NCBI GenBank assembly: GCA_027083815.1
Contig: JALWMR010000175.1
Span: forward strand, 1 to 38,645
Length of the DNA stretch: 38,645 bases
DNA from: Thiotrichaceae bacterium
GTDB taxonomy: Bacteria; Pseudomonadota; Gammaproteobacteria; Thiotrichales; Thiotrichaceae
Direction: 5' to 3'
Shown: positions 19,103 to 29,419 of the stretch, in pieces
Layout of the letters: every line of letters starts with the position of its first letter
Position numbering within the stretch: position 1 is the first letter of the stretch
Position numbers and translations under genes: made by a program
Notes under the pieces: model-generated
What the model was told of the DNA's origin: nothing
Seen by the model: the letters and a program-made list of their open reading frames with translations, nothing else
The model's database searches: none

Positions 19103-21571
19103 ATGATAAATCTCATTCTTATTCTTCTGGCACTGGGTTGCATAACCTTGTTTGCTTTTCGTGGTAGCTCAATAAAAACAGCGGCTATTACACTCGGTTT
19201 ACTTACACTTGGCGCGCTATTATTTTCAGCTCACTGGTTAACGCTGGCACTACTGGCTTTGTTCACCATCGTATCCCTGATTTTTGCAATACCTTCATTG
19301 CGTATTAAATGGGTGTCCCGCCCTGCCCTGGCTATGGTTCGCAAGATTCTGCCGCCCATATCAAACACCGAAAAAGAAGCGATTGATGCCGGTAGCGTCT
19401 GGTGGGATGGCGAAATTTTTAGTGGCAAACCAGACTGGCACAAACTGCTTGATGCACCTGTGCCAACCCTGTCAGCCGAGGAACAGGCCTTTCTTGATGG
19501 CCCAGTTGAAGAGCTATGCAAAATGTCGGATAGCTGGAAAATTAATCACGACTGGAATGTCATCCCACCCCATATCATTGATTATGTCTGCCAGAGTGGT
19601 TTTCTGGGCATGATTATCCCAAAAAAATACGGTGGTCTGGAACTATCCGAAGTAGCCCAGTCACAAGTGTTGTTAAAGCTCACCAATAGCGGCGGCGGTA
19701 TTACTTATCTGGTCGGTGTACCCAATTCATTAGGCCCTGGCGAGCTATTGTTAAAATACGGCACCGACGATCAAAAAGATTACTACCTGCCCCGTCTTGC
19801 CAAGGGTGAAGAAATCCCCTGTTTTGCCCTTACCGGCCCAACGGCTGGATCAGATGCAACTTCAATTCCTGATGTAGGCGTGGTATGCAAAGGAAAGTGG
19901 CAGGGCAAAGAAGTGCTGGGGATGAAACTTACCTTCTCCAAACGCTATATCACACTGGCGCCGATTGCCACCTTGATCGGCCTGGCGTTTCGTTTGCAAG
20001 ACCCGGACGGTTTAATCGGCGATGTCAAAGATTATGGCATTACCTGCGCCCTGATCCCGCGAAGCACACCGGGGCTTGATATTGGCAGACGACATTTACC
20101 GATTGGCGATGCTTTTCTAAACGGGCCAATTAAGGGCAATGAGATTTTTGTACCGCTGGATACCATTATCGGCGGCCCTGAAATGGCAGGAAAAGGCTGG
20201 CGGATGCTGGTCAACTGCTTATCGGTTGGTCGTGCGATTACCCTGCCCACATCGGCTGTTGCGGTAAGCAAACGCTGTGCACTTGGCACCAGTGCCTATG
20301 CCAATTTACGCAGTCAGTTTGGTGTCAATATTGCCAAATTCGAGGGCATACAAAAGCCTTTGGCGCGCATTGCAGGCTTAAGTTACATTATTGATGCAGC
20401 ACGTATCCATACCATTCAGTCCATCGTAGATGGTGAGAAGCCCAGCGTTGCATCGGCTATCCTAAAATATCACTGTACCGAAATGGCACGCCAGTGTTTG
20501 CTGGATGCCATGGATATTCACGCGGGCAAAGCCGTGGTAAAAGGGCCAAAGAATTATATTGCCAATATGTACGAGTCCATCCCGGTCGCCATTACCGTTG
20601 AAGGCGCCAATATACTCACTCGTAACCTGATGATCTTTGGTCAGGGGGCAATTCGCTCTCACCCCTTTATCCTGAAAGAAATGGAGCTGGCACAGGCACC
20701 CGACAACGCAGCAACACTGGATGCCTTTGACAAAACACTCAGTGCCCATCTTGGCTTTGGGATGCGTAATTTCACCCGCTCGCTACTGATTGGGCTGGGC
20801 TTGCCGCTATACGGCTCAAACCGCAAGGCCGCCAAGCCTGATCGTGAACGCTATTATCAACAGATTGATCGGCTAAGTAGTGTATTTGCTCTGGTGGCGG
20901 ATATGTCAATGCTCAGCCTGGGTGCCAAACTGAAATTTAAAGAAAGTTTATCTGCCCGTTTGGGTGATTTGCTCAGCACCCTGTTTTTGGCAAGCATGGT
21001 GCTTAAACACCACAAAGATAACGACTATGCCAATGATGAATGGCCAATTGTAAAGTGGTCGCTGGATCACTTGCTAAGTGAATACCAGATTGCCTTTGAT
21101 GAATTAATGACCAATTACCCAAACAGAATGCTGGCGGGCATAATTAAATTTGCCGCATTCCCGATTGGCAGGCGTTTTAAAGCACCCCTGGACAGTCTGG
21201 AAAAAGAAGTCGTCGATATCATCAGCCAGGATTCAGGCGCCCGATCACGCTTAACCCGAGGCCCTTATATGGGGCTGGGTGAAAACAACCCGCTGGCTGA
21301 GGTCAATCAGATTTTTGTGGAAAGCCTAGAGCTCAAACCCTTGCAACAAAAAATGCGTGAGGCAATCAAGGCGGGTACCTTGCCCAAGCTGGCAGGCGAT
21401 GCCCTGATCGACGCGGCACTGGAAGAAAAAATCATCAATCAGGACGAAGCAGGGAAGTTGTATAGCTTCCAGAAGCGTTTAATGTCGGTGATCCATGTTG
21501 ATGACTTTGATGAGTCCGAACTGGTGCGTGTGCCGTATCAAGAAGAGCAGGAATGGCGTGAAGCAAGTTAG
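19103..21571 (+). CDS. fadE: Acyl-CoA dehydrogenase, FadE type
   Basis: About 820 aa; N-terminal TM, CFALTGPTAGSDATSIPD, DAMDIHAGKAV. Confidence 0.9.
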   Translation: MINLILILLALGCITLFAFRGSSIKTAAITLGLLTLGALLFSAHWLTLALLALFTIVSLIFAIPSLRIKWVSRPALAMVRKILPPISNTEKEAIDAGSVWWDGEIFSGKPDWHKLLDAPVPTLSAEEQAFLDGPVEELCKMSDSWKINHDWNVIPPHIIDYVCQSGFLGMIIPKKYGGLELSEVAQSQVLLKLTNSGGGITYLVGVPNSLGPGELLLKYGTDDQKDYYLPRLAKGEEIPCFALTGPTAGSDATSIPDVGVVCKGKWQGKEVLGMKLTFSKRYITLAPIATLIGLAFRLQDPDGLIGDVKDYGITCALIPRSTPGLDIGRRHLPIGDAFLNGPIKGNEIFVPLDTIIGGPEMAGKGWRMLVNCLSVGRAITLPTSAVAVSKRCALGTSAYANLRSQFGVNIAKFEGIQKPLARIAGLSYIIDAARIHTIQSIVDGEKPSVASAILKYHCTEMARQCLLDAMDIHAGKAVVKGPKNYIANMYESIPVAITVEGANILTRNLMIFGQGAIRSHPFILKEMELAQAPDNAATLDAFDKTLSAHLGFGMRNFTRSLLIGLGLPLYGSNRKAAKPDRERYYQQIDRLSSVFALVADMSMLSLGAKLKFKESLSARLGDLLSTLFLASMVLKHHKDNDYANDEWPIVKWSLDHLLSEYQIAFDELMTNYPNRMLAGIIKFAAFPIGRRFKAPLDSLEKEVVDIISQDSGARSRLTRGPYMGLGENNPLAEVNQIFVESLELKPLQQKMREAIKAGTLPKLAGDALIDAALEEKIINQDEAGKLYSFQKRLMSVIHVDDFDESELVRVPYQEEQEWREAS

Positions 21572-21606
21572 GAGCCTGTCCAGGAATAGAGAAACTGCTG
21601 CAAATT

Positions 21607-21636
21607 CCAGGAGCCTGTTCTCAAACAGGCTCCTGG
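21607..21636. terminator. Perfect 12-bp hairpin downstream of fadE
   Basis: CCAGGAGCCTGT-TCTCAA-ACAGGCTCCTGG; no clear T tract. Confidence 0.55.
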
Positions 21637-21727
21637 AAAACTCAGCTTAGGGTTATCCTAAGCAGATACATTGCCTTTTTAACCAGGTTTGCCAGCAAAA
21701 AGCTTAATAAAGACTAAAATATATACT

Positions 21728-21763
21728 AAAAAGTACACCCCCCCACTTTTTTGCCCTTTTCCC
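21728..21763 (+). repeat. Repeat A, copy R6
   Basis: aaaaagtacacccccccacttttttgcccttttccc. Confidence 0.88.
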
Positions 21764-21829
21764 TGCCTAAGCACTATCAGTCAGATTAAAGAGCAGAAAA
21801 CAAGGGAATAACCAAGGAGAAAAATAAGC

Positions 21830-24217
21830 ATGAAGGGAAAGATACCTGTCATGAAACGCGTGGCGATACTGGGCGCGGGCGTCATGGGCGCGCAGATCGC
21901 CGCTCATTTTGCCAATGCCGGCATAGCCTCTTACCTGTTTGACTTACCCGCAGAGGGCAAAGATCCCAGTGCCACTGCGCGTGCTGCCATAAAAGCACTG
22001 GCAAAACAAAAGCCGGAGCCGTTAGCCCTTGGCAGTTTTGCAAAACTTATTACCCCGTGCAATTACGATGATGATCTGGAAAAACTGAAAGAGTGCGATC
22101 TGGTGATAGAGGTTATTGCCGAGCGCGCCGACTGGAAACATGATCTGTATAAAAAGATCGCGCCCTATTTAAGCGATGCCACAATTCTTGCCACCAACAC
22201 CTCGGGTATTTCTATCTCGGTATTGGCAGAAGGCGTGCCCGATTCGCTTAAAGATCGCTTTTTGGGCGTCCATTTCTTTAATCCACCGCGCTATATGCCA
22301 CTGGTTGAGATTATTGCCCACCAGGGAACCCGTCCTGAAATCATGGATGATATGGAAACTTTTTTGGTGAGCACCCTTGGTAAAGGCGTGGTACGTGCCA
22401 AAGACACCACCAACTTCATTGCCAATCGCATTGGTATTTTCTCCATTCTGGTGACCCTCTATCACGCAGAGCAGCTAGGGCTTAATTTTGAAACCATAGA
22501 TGAACTCACTGGCAAGAAACTGGGGCGCCCCAAAAGTGCCACCCTGCGAACGGCTGATGTAGTGGGTCTGGATACCATGCGCCACGTGATACAGGGCATT
22601 ATCGACAACCTCAAAGATGACCCCTGGTCTAAGCTGTTTAAAATTCCTGAATGGCTGGATACGCTGGTGGATAGCGGCTCTCTGGGTGCAAAAACAAAGA
22701 TTGGTGTTTACAAAAAGGAAGGCAAGGAAATTCTGGTGTTTGAGCCTAAAGACGGCTCCTATCGCAAACGCAAAGTTAAAATTCCGCGCAAGGTTGAAAA
22801 GGTCATTAAAGATTTCAGAAACCCCGACCGCCTTGCCAATCTGCGTGCTATCAATGACCCGCATGCACAGTTTCTTTGGGCGATTCATCGCGATGTCTGG
22901 CATTACTGTGCTTACCTGCTTGAACAAATTGCCGATAATGCCCGCGATGTCGATATGGCAATCCGCTGGGGCTTTGGCTGGAAACAGGGGCCTTTTGAAA
23001 TATGGCAACAGGCGGGCTGGAGCAAAATCGCCGGCCTTATTAAGGAAGATATAGAGGCAGGCAAAACGCCCAGCGACCTCCCCCTGCCCGACTGGGTGTT
23101 TGACATTGATGCGGTGCACACCGAAGCAGGCTCCTGGTCTGCCAGTGAAAACACCTATAAAGCACCCTCTAATTTACCCGTTTACCAGCGCCAGCTTTGG
23201 CCAGAAACGGTCATCGGTGCCAAAACGCCGGAGTACAAAACACTATTTGAAAATGAGGCAGCCCGCTTTTGGGTATTTAAAAATGGAATTGATGAGGATA
23301 TTGGCATCCTCAGTTTTAAAACCAAAATGCACACCATTAGCGACCCCGTTCTGTCCAGTATTAATCAGGCGCTTGACTATGCCGAAAAAGAACTGCGCGG
23401 CATGGTTATCTGGCACCCTGATGCGCCCTTTAGTGCTGGTGCAGATTTAAAATCGTTTATGCCGGTTGCCATGAAAAGCATGTTGCCGGGCAATAATGGT
23501 CTGGATGAACTGCTTGAGCGCTTTCAAAACACCTGTATTCGCACCCGCAAATCGACGATTCCGGTCGTTTCTGGTGTCCAGGGGCTGGCATTGGGCGGCG
23601 GTTGCGAATTAATGATGCAAACTGACCGCGCCGTAGCAGCACTGGAAAGTTATATCGGCCTGGTTGAAGTGGGGGTTGGACTAATTCCTGCGGGTAGCGG
23701 TTGTATGGAATTTGCCCGTCGCGCCAGTGTTGCATCCAAAGGAAAAGATGTTTTCGAGCATATCAAAAATGCCTTTGAAACCATTGGCATGGGAAAAGTT
23801 GCCACCAGTGCCTACCAGGCAAAAGACATGGGTTTCTTGCGTGAAACGGACATTGTAGTGATGAATAAAGATGAAGTACTTAGCACCGCCATTGCACAGG
23901 TTCGGGCTTTGGATGCCGCTAACTATCGACCTCAGCCAGAGCAGACCATCCGCGCTGGCGGGCGCGCCGCTATAGCCAATATCAAGGCAGCCATGGTCAA
24001 TATGCACGCGGGTCAATTTATTTCAGACTACGATATGAAAATTGGTAATTATGTTGCTGAAGCGCTTTGCGGTGGTGATGTAGATGAAGGCACAGAACTG
24101 CCCGAATCATGGTATTTGCAACGCGAACGGGAAGGCTTCCGCAGCCTGCTTAAAAATCCAAAAACACATATGCGCGTCAAGCACATGCTGGACACCGGCA
24201 AACCGCTACGTAACTAG
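21830..24217 (+). CDS. 3-hydroxyacyl-CoA dehydrogenase/enoyl-CoA hydratase fusion (FadN-like domain order)
   Basis: N-terminal VAILGAGVMGAQIAAHFANAG Rossmann domain, C-terminal GLALGGGCELMMQTDRAVAA crotonase motif. Confidence 0.9.
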   Translation: MKGKIPVMKRVAILGAGVMGAQIAAHFANAGIASYLFDLPAEGKDPSATARAAIKALAKQKPEPLALGSFAKLITPCNYDDDLEKLKECDLVIEVIAERADWKHDLYKKIAPYLSDATILATNTSGISISVLAEGVPDSLKDRFLGVHFFNPPRYMPLVEIIAHQGTRPEIMDDMETFLVSTLGKGVVRAKDTTNFIANRIGIFSILVTLYHAEQLGLNFETIDELTGKKLGRPKSATLRTADVVGLDTMRHVIQGIIDNLKDDPWSKLFKIPEWLDTLVDSGSLGAKTKIGVYKKEGKEILVFEPKDGSYRKRKVKIPRKVEKVIKDFRNPDRLANLRAINDPHAQFLWAIHRDVWHYCAYLLEQIADNARDVDMAIRWGFGWKQGPFEIWQQAGWSKIAGLIKEDIEAGKTPSDLPLPDWVFDIDAVHTEAGSWSASENTYKAPSNLPVYQRQLWPETVIGAKTPEYKTLFENEAARFWVFKNGIDEDIGILSFKTKMHTISDPVLSSINQALDYAEKELRGMVIWHPDAPFSAGADLKSFMPVAMKSMLPGNNGLDELLERFQNTCIRTRKSTIPVVSGVQGLALGGGCELMMQTDRAVAALESYIGLVEVGVGLIPAGSGCMEFARRASVASKGKDVFEHIKNAFETIGMGKVATSAYQAKDMGFLRETDIVVMNKDEVLSTAIAQVRALDAANYRPQPEQTIRAGGRAAIANIKAAMVNMHAGQFISDYDMKIGNYVAEALCGGDVDEGTELPESWYLQREREGFRSLLKNPKTHMRVKHMLDTGKPLRN

Positions 24218-24230
24218 GAGAATAATTAAC

Positions 24231-25412
24231 ATGACAGAACAAGCCTATATTGTTGCCGCTCGAAGAACACCTGTTGGTAAAGCACCACGTGGCGTTTTTA
24301 ATAAAACCCGCCCGGATGATTTACTGGTGCATGCCATGCAGGGGGCTATTGCTGATTGCGGTGGCCTAAAAGGAGAGGCTATTGATGATGTGATAGTCGG
24401 CTGCGCCATGCCCGAGGCAGAGCAAGGACTGAATATTGCCCGAATCGCCGCCCTGCTCGCAGGCTTGCCCGAAAGTGTGCCTGGCGTTACGGTGAATCGT
24501 TTTTGTGCCTCCGGCCTGCAAAGTATTGCCAATGCAGCTGACCGGATACGTCTGGGTGAAGCTGATATTGTGATTGCAGGTGGTGTCGAATCAATGAGCA
24601 TGGTGCCCATGATGGGCAATAAAGTGGCCATGAATCCCGCCATTTTTGAAAATGATGAGGTTGCCATAGCCTATGGTATGGGTATTACTGCCGAGAATGT
24701 TGCCAAACAATGGAAGGTCAGCCGAGAAGCACAGGATGAGTTCGCCTTAAACAGTCATCTCAAGGCATTAGCGGCTCAGGATGCCGGACTTTACAGGGAG
24801 ATTTTACCCTATGAAGTGCGTCATCATTTACCCAATGACGATGGCACGGTTCGTATTGCAACAAAACGGGTTGAAGCAGATGAAGGCCCGCGCCGTGACA
24901 GTTCTCTTGAAGGACTTGCCCGCTTGCGTCCTGTATTTGCCGCCAAAGGCAGTGTCACTGCGGGAAACAGCTCGCAAATGAGTGATGGTGCAGGTGCTGT
25001 CGTGTTGATGAGCGAATCTAAAATGAAAGCCCTGAAACTTGAGCCTCTGGCACGATTTGTTGGCTTTAGTGTCGCTGGCGTGCCGCCTGAAATTATGGGT
25101 ATTGGCCCTAAAGAAGCGATTCCAAAGGTGCTGAAGCAAACTGGCATCAACCTGAATGAGATAGACTGGATCGAACTCAATGAAGCCTTTGCCGCACAAG
25201 CGCTGGCGGTTATGCAGGATACCGGACTTGACCCCGACAAGGTCAACCCGCTTGGTGGCGCAATAGCCTGGGGGCATCCATTGGGCGCAACCGGAGCTGT
25301 ACGCACGGCAACGCTGCTACATGGTTTACAGCGAACCGGAGGAAAATACGGCATGGTCACCATGTGTATTGGTACTGGAATGGGAGCTGCGGGCGTTTTT
25401 GAGCGGTGTTAA
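24231..25412 (+). CDS. Acetyl-CoA acyltransferase (thiolase)
   Basis: VNRFCASGLQSIANAA, NEAFAAQ, GGAIAWGHPLGATG, CIGTGMGAAG. Confidence 0.95.
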   Translation: MTEQAYIVAARRTPVGKAPRGVFNKTRPDDLLVHAMQGAIADCGGLKGEAIDDVIVGCAMPEAEQGLNIARIAALLAGLPESVPGVTVNRFCASGLQSIANAADRIRLGEADIVIAGGVESMSMVPMMGNKVAMNPAIFENDEVAIAYGMGITAENVAKQWKVSREAQDEFALNSHLKALAAQDAGLYREILPYEVRHHLPNDDGTVRIATKRVEADEGPRRDSSLEGLARLRPVFAAKGSVTAGNSSQMSDGAGAVVLMSESKMKALKLEPLARFVGFSVAGVPPEIMGIGPKEAIPKVLKQTGINLNEIDWIELNEAFAAQALAVMQDTGLDPDKVNPLGGAIAWGHPLGATGAVRTATLLHGLQRTGGKYGMVTMCIGTGMGAAGVFERC

Positions 25413-25577
25413 GCTGATTAACCGAGTTGTCATACTCTGTTATCGAGCCTGTTATTTGGAATAACCAGGTGAAACTCCTTTTCGCAACTGCCTGATTATT
25501 CCTTTTTCGCCCCTTAAGGAAGCTCTGAATAACCTAGATGAAATTCTGCAAGCCTCTAAGGCATCCTTTGGGCTGTC

Positions 25578-25904
25578 TTACTTCGCTCGGTTTAAGGTTT
25601 TATTCTGTTTACTCTTTTGAGCCGCTTCATTAGCGCGTCTTTTGGCTTCTTTATTGGCTATTTCCTGAGCTTTATCTTTCGATTTGTATTCCTTCGGTAG
25701 AATAATAAAAACCAAAGAGTACGCATTTTTAATACGTACCTTTGGTTTGAATGTCCCTTTTATTGTCTTCTCTGTTTCGCCAATATAGCTAAAACCAGCA
25801 CCAGCAAAACGATCCGCCCAGCTGTTTGTATAGATTAGCAATAAAACAAACATTAAAAGGGACTTTGGGAGAGATAGGCATTTCATTTTTCTAACATCTA
25901 ACAC
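25578..25904 (-). CDS. Small predicted secreted protein, unknown
   Basis: Signal-like N terminus KSLLMFVLLLIYTNSWA; Lys/Ala-rich C terminus. Confidence 0.55.
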   Translation of the reverse strand: MLDVRKMKCLSLPKSLLMFVLLLIYTNSWADRFAGAGFSYIGETEKTIKGTFKPKVRIKNAYSLVFIILPKEYKSKDKAQEIANKEAKRRANEAAQKSKQNKTLNRAK

Positions 25905-25925
25905 CAGGCTACTTACCTTTTCCTA

Positions 25926-26600
25926 CTACTTGCTTGAACAATGCACAATATTTTTATACTTGCCCTCAACCCAGAATTTCCCTTTGGCACAGCTTGCTTT
26001 ATATCCATTCCACCTTAGGTACTGATCGTATTTTTTATCTTTTCTATAAGCTCTGTTTCCTTGTTGTTTTTGATAACCAGTGATATCCAGCAAAAAACCG
26101 TCCTTACCATTTCCTCCTGGGTTGCGGATACAGGAATATTTTCCAAACTTATGATTTAGTTTGTAACCAGGACTGCAACTTGCGACCTTGCGACCGTTTC
26201 TCATACCCCAAATAACAAACCCCTTTCCTTTTTTGGAACTGACACAGTAGTATTTTCCAGATTTGTGGTTCAGCTTATAGCCTGGCTTGCATCGCGCTAC
26301 CTTGCGACCATTTTTCATATCCCAAATTACATAGCCATTCCCCTTATGCCCTTGCTGCATTCTTCGCATGGAGTTTTGCTGGCTATGCGGCTTCATAAAC
26401 TTGTTTTTTTCACAGTAGGCAACCCGCTTGTACCACTTCACTTTATATCCTGGTTTACAAACAGGCTTTCTTTTGCCATGACTCGAATAGGGTGCCATAT
26501 AGCGATCAACCGTATGGCTTCCTGCTTGTGCAATGTTGACTGAGCTAGCACCTGACAGGGTTAACAGGCCTGCGCCTAAAATTAGTTTTAAATGTTTCAT
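25926..26600 (-). CDS. Predicted secreted cysteine-repeat protein, unknown
   Basis: Signal peptide; repeats of C-x-PGYK-x8-C and VIWxMxNGRKVAxC. Confidence 0.7.
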   Translation of the reverse strand: MKHLKLILGAGLLTLSGASSVNIAQAGSHTVDRYMAPYSSHGKRKPVCKPGYKVKWYKRVAYCEKNKFMKPHSQQNSMRRMQQGHKGNGYVIWDMKNGRKVARCKPGYKLNHKSGKYYCVSSKKGKGFVIWGMRNGRKVASCSPGYKLNHKFGKYSCIRNPGGNGKDGFLLDITGYQKQQGNRAYRKDKKYDQYLRWNGYKASCAKGKFWVEGKYKNIVHCSSK

Positions 26601-26802
26601 TCCTTCTACCTCTACTTTTGTATGTTATTTTAAAAAAATCCAGCCCTCGCAAGCTGGATAAACATTTGGAAAGTTTTTAACGCTTTAACAAAGTATCGGA
26701 AATAAAAAGAAACAGGTCTATAGTATTTTCATACTAGTAAGTAACGCCTAGTTCTCTTAACATAAGCAAGATATAAGCAAGCAATTATTTAAGGAAAGAG
26801 TT

Positions 26803-27138
26803 ATGCCACTAATCAGTATAGAAACAAATCAAATATTGGATGATGAGTCTGTGTTAAAGGAAATATCAGCAGAAGTAGCCAAAATTATAGAGAAGCCTGA
26901 AGCTTATGTAATGCTGAAATTCACCCACAACCCAAACATGCTCTTTGCGGGTAATGCCCTGCCATTAGCGCATATTAAGTTAAAAAGCTTAGGTCTGCCC
27001 GAGGATAATACGGCTGAAATATCAAATGACGTCTGCCTGTTAATCGAAAAGTACTTTAATGTACCGCCAGAGCGTAACTATATTGAGTTTGCTAATCCGG
27101 AGCGCCATATGTGGGGATGGAATTGTAAAACATTTTAA
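26803..27138 (+). CDS. Tautomerase/MIF-like protein
   Basis: MPLISIETN N-terminal Pro after Met; YIEFANPERHMWGWN C terminus. Confidence 0.8.
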   Translation: MPLISIETNQILDDESVLKEISAEVAKIIEKPEAYVMLKFTHNPNMLFAGNALPLAHIKLKSLGLPEDNTAEISNDVCLLIEKYFNVPPERNYIEFANPERHMWGWNCKTF

Positions 27139-27145
27139 CGCTGTA

Positions 27146-28027
27146 TTAGGGTTGGTTTTTTAAAGCCATTGCTTGCCGATACAATTCATTTTTCTTTTTA
27201 CCCGTTATTTTAGCGGCAATCCCTGCTGCTTGCTTAACGGGCAGTTCCTCCAGAAGCGTTACTAGCAACTCATCGCTGGAACAATTTACGGCATCAGAAT
27301 TCTCTTCCACAGGAGCACCTTCCACAATTAGCACAAATTCTCCTTTCTGATGCATCGGATCAGCGCTGATCCACGCTTGTAAATCAAGCAGTGTGCCACG
27401 AAATATCTGTTCATACATTTTGGTCAGTTCACGCGCTAAAACAACCTTTCTGTTCTCACCAAAAATCTCCAGCATGGCACTTATAGTTGGGATAATACGA
27501 TGACTCGACTCATAATAAACTTGGGTTCGATTTTCCTTCTTGTTTTGCGTTAATGCCTTGTTTCGCCCTATTGTTTTGGCAGGTAGAAAACCTTCAAATG
27601 TAAAACGGTCAGTAGGCAAACCGGCAACCGATAAGGCCACAATAATTGCACTTGCCCCTGGAATCGGAACAATCTTATATCCTTCCCCCCCTAAAATACT
27701 CACTAAATGATACCCCGGATCACTAATTAACGGCGTACCCGCATCACTGACCAAAGCGATGTTTTCACCCCTATCAAGCCAGCCCCTTAGTTGGTCGGTT
27801 TTGTGCTGTTCATTATGATCATGAATCGCCTTTAAATTAGCTTGTATACCGAAATGAGTAAGTAATTTTCGGGTATTGCGGGTATCCTCAGCACAAACCT
27901 TATCAACTTGTTGCAAGGTATCTAAGGCACGCTGAGTAATATCCCCCAAATTACCAATGGGTGTGGCGACTATATAGAGCGTACCAACTGATCTGGGGTG
28001 CTTCGTTTCTGTATTTTTTAAGGTCAT
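27146..28027 (-). CDS. rsmI: 16S rRNA (cytidine 1402-2'-O)-methyltransferase
   Basis: GTLYIVATPIGNLGDITQRAL, SDAGTPLISDPGY. Confidence 0.95.
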   Translation of the reverse strand: MTLKNTETKHPRSVGTLYIVATPIGNLGDITQRALDTLQQVDKVCAEDTRNTRKLLTHFGIQANLKAIHDHNEQHKTDQLRGWLDRGENIALVSDAGTPLISDPGYHLVSILGGEGYKIVPIPGASAIIVALSVAGLPTDRFTFEGFLPAKTIGRNKALTQNKKENRTQVYYESSHRIIPTISAMLEIFGENRKVVLARELTKMYEQIFRGTLLDLQAWISADPMHQKGEFVLIVEGAPVEENSDAVNCSSDELLVTLLEELPVKQAAGIAAKITGKKKNELYRQAMALKNQP

Positions 28028-28071
28028 TAGGCTATATTTAGTCTGTGCAATAATTAAACAATTGGCTTATT

Positions 28072-28926
28072 ATGAAATGTAATCTTTATCGTCTTTCCGT
28101 TCTCTTTCTTCCTGCATTATTCAGCGTAGGCTGTTCAACGATTCCCGATATTGTACCCCAAATACCTTTACCCATTTTAAATAAACCATCAGCTCCCATT
28201 GGTAAAGATATAGAACAGGCCAATGATTTCCTCGCTGCCGGAAAGCAACACGATGCCGCCAGCGCCTATTTTGCAGCCGCAAATCATTACCCTTCTCCAC
28301 AACGGGAGCGCTTGATTTTACAAGCGGCGGAGTTGGCCGCTAATTTTAAAGACAATAATCTGGCGCAACGCTATCTTGACCCCATCAGTAGTTCCGCCAG
28401 TTTTAACAAGATGAGCAAAGAGAATCAGGCCAGATTCCGTCTTGTACAAGGTCAACTTGCGATTAATGATGGCAACCAGCGTGAAGCGCTTCGTATTTTT
28501 CCACAACGGGTTAGCGATTTACCCCCTGCTCTGGGAGACAAAATCTTAAAAGCACGCATGACAGCGGCACAGTCAAGCCGGGATAAACTGGCGCTTATTC
28601 AAGAATTGGTATTGCAAGAGCCACGGCTACAAAACAGAGATGCAATCGACCTGAATCACAAGCGTATATGGAACCTGATAAAACAAATGCCCTTGCAAAA
28701 TATCAAGGACGGTGCATCCCAAATAAATCACCCTATTCTTAAGCAGTGGCTAACACTGGGGGCTATGGCGCGAGAAGTACGCGCTAATGAAACTGATGAA
28801 AGCAGTTATCAAAGGGGCATTAAAGGCTGGATTAAGCTTAATCCGACGCATCCTGGCATTGTTGAGGCAAAAAAGCTCCTTAAAGAGAAGCCTACAGCGG
28901 TTGTAACACCTTATCGCGGCGGTTAA
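28072..28926 (+). CDS. LpoA/LppC-like lipoprotein, N-terminal domain only
   Basis: Lipobox LFSVGC; position divergent from rsmI and upstream of yraN; TPR-like region, no C-terminal binding-protein domain. Confidence 0.7.
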   Translation: MKCNLYRLSVLFLPALFSVGCSTIPDIVPQIPLPILNKPSAPIGKDIEQANDFLAAGKQHDAASAYFAAANHYPSPQRERLILQAAELAANFKDNNLAQRYLDPISSSASFNKMSKENQARFRLVQGQLAINDGNQREALRIFPQRVSDLPPALGDKILKARMTAAQSSRDKLALIQELVLQEPRLQNRDAIDLNHKRIWNLIKQMPLQNIKDGASQINHPILKQWLTLGAMAREVRANETDESSYQRGIKGWIKLNPTHPGIVEAKKLLKEKPTAVVTPYRGG

Positions 28927-28964
28927 GGCACCGAATGCACAAGAGGTTCCTTAAACAAATGATT

Positions 28965-29002
28965 AAAAAGTACACCCCCTACCTTTTTATGGCTTTTCTC
29001 CC
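28965..29002 (+). repeat. Repeat A, copy R7
   Basis: aaaaagtacaccccctacctttttatggcttttctccc. Confidence 0.9.
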
Positions 29003-29014
29003 AGCTTCGCTATC

Positions 29015-29413
29015 ATGAATGCTAAAAAGCAAGGTTTATTAAAAAAACTGACCCTAAAAAGAAAAACAGGGGATAAAGCAGAAGAAAAAGCCCTAAAATT
29101 CTTACAGAAAAAGGGCTTAAAGTTACTTGAAAAAAATTACGGCACCAGAGCAGGCGAAGTCGATTTGATTATGCGGGACAAATCGGGCGAAAACGACACC
29201 CTGGTTTTTATTGAAGTTCGTTATCGCAAAAATAAAAGCTTTGGTGGGGCCGCTGCAAGCGTTACCCCAAAAAAACAACAGCGGATTATCAAGGCCTCAC
29301 TTGCTTATCAACAACGCTATTCTCCACAGTCATCAATGCGCTTTGACGTGATTGCCATGGATGGTGAAGCGATGGATATCAACTGGATAATCAGTGCTTT
29401 TGATGGCTTTTAA
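29015..29413 (+). CDS. yraN: YraN/UPF0102 family protein
   Basis: GDKAEEKALKFLQKKGLKLLEKNYGTRAGEVDLIMRD...FIEVRYR. Confidence 0.9.
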   Translation: MNAKKQGLLKKLTLKRKTGDKAEEKALKFLQKKGLKLLEKNYGTRAGEVDLIMRDKSGENDTLVFIEVRYRKNKSFGGAAASVTPKKQQRIIKASLAYQQRYSPQSSMRFDVIAMDGEAMDINWIISAFDGF

Positions 29414-29419
29414 ACACCT

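Noticed and set aside
21571-21640. GGAGCCTGT... repeats as possible IS remnants
   Set aside because: Structure is fully explained as a hairpin downstream of fadE; no TSD or transposase remnant seen.
24824-25363. Long minus-strand ORFs opposite the thiolase gene
   Set aside because: Shadow ORFs of a well-supported gene with no recognisable domain.
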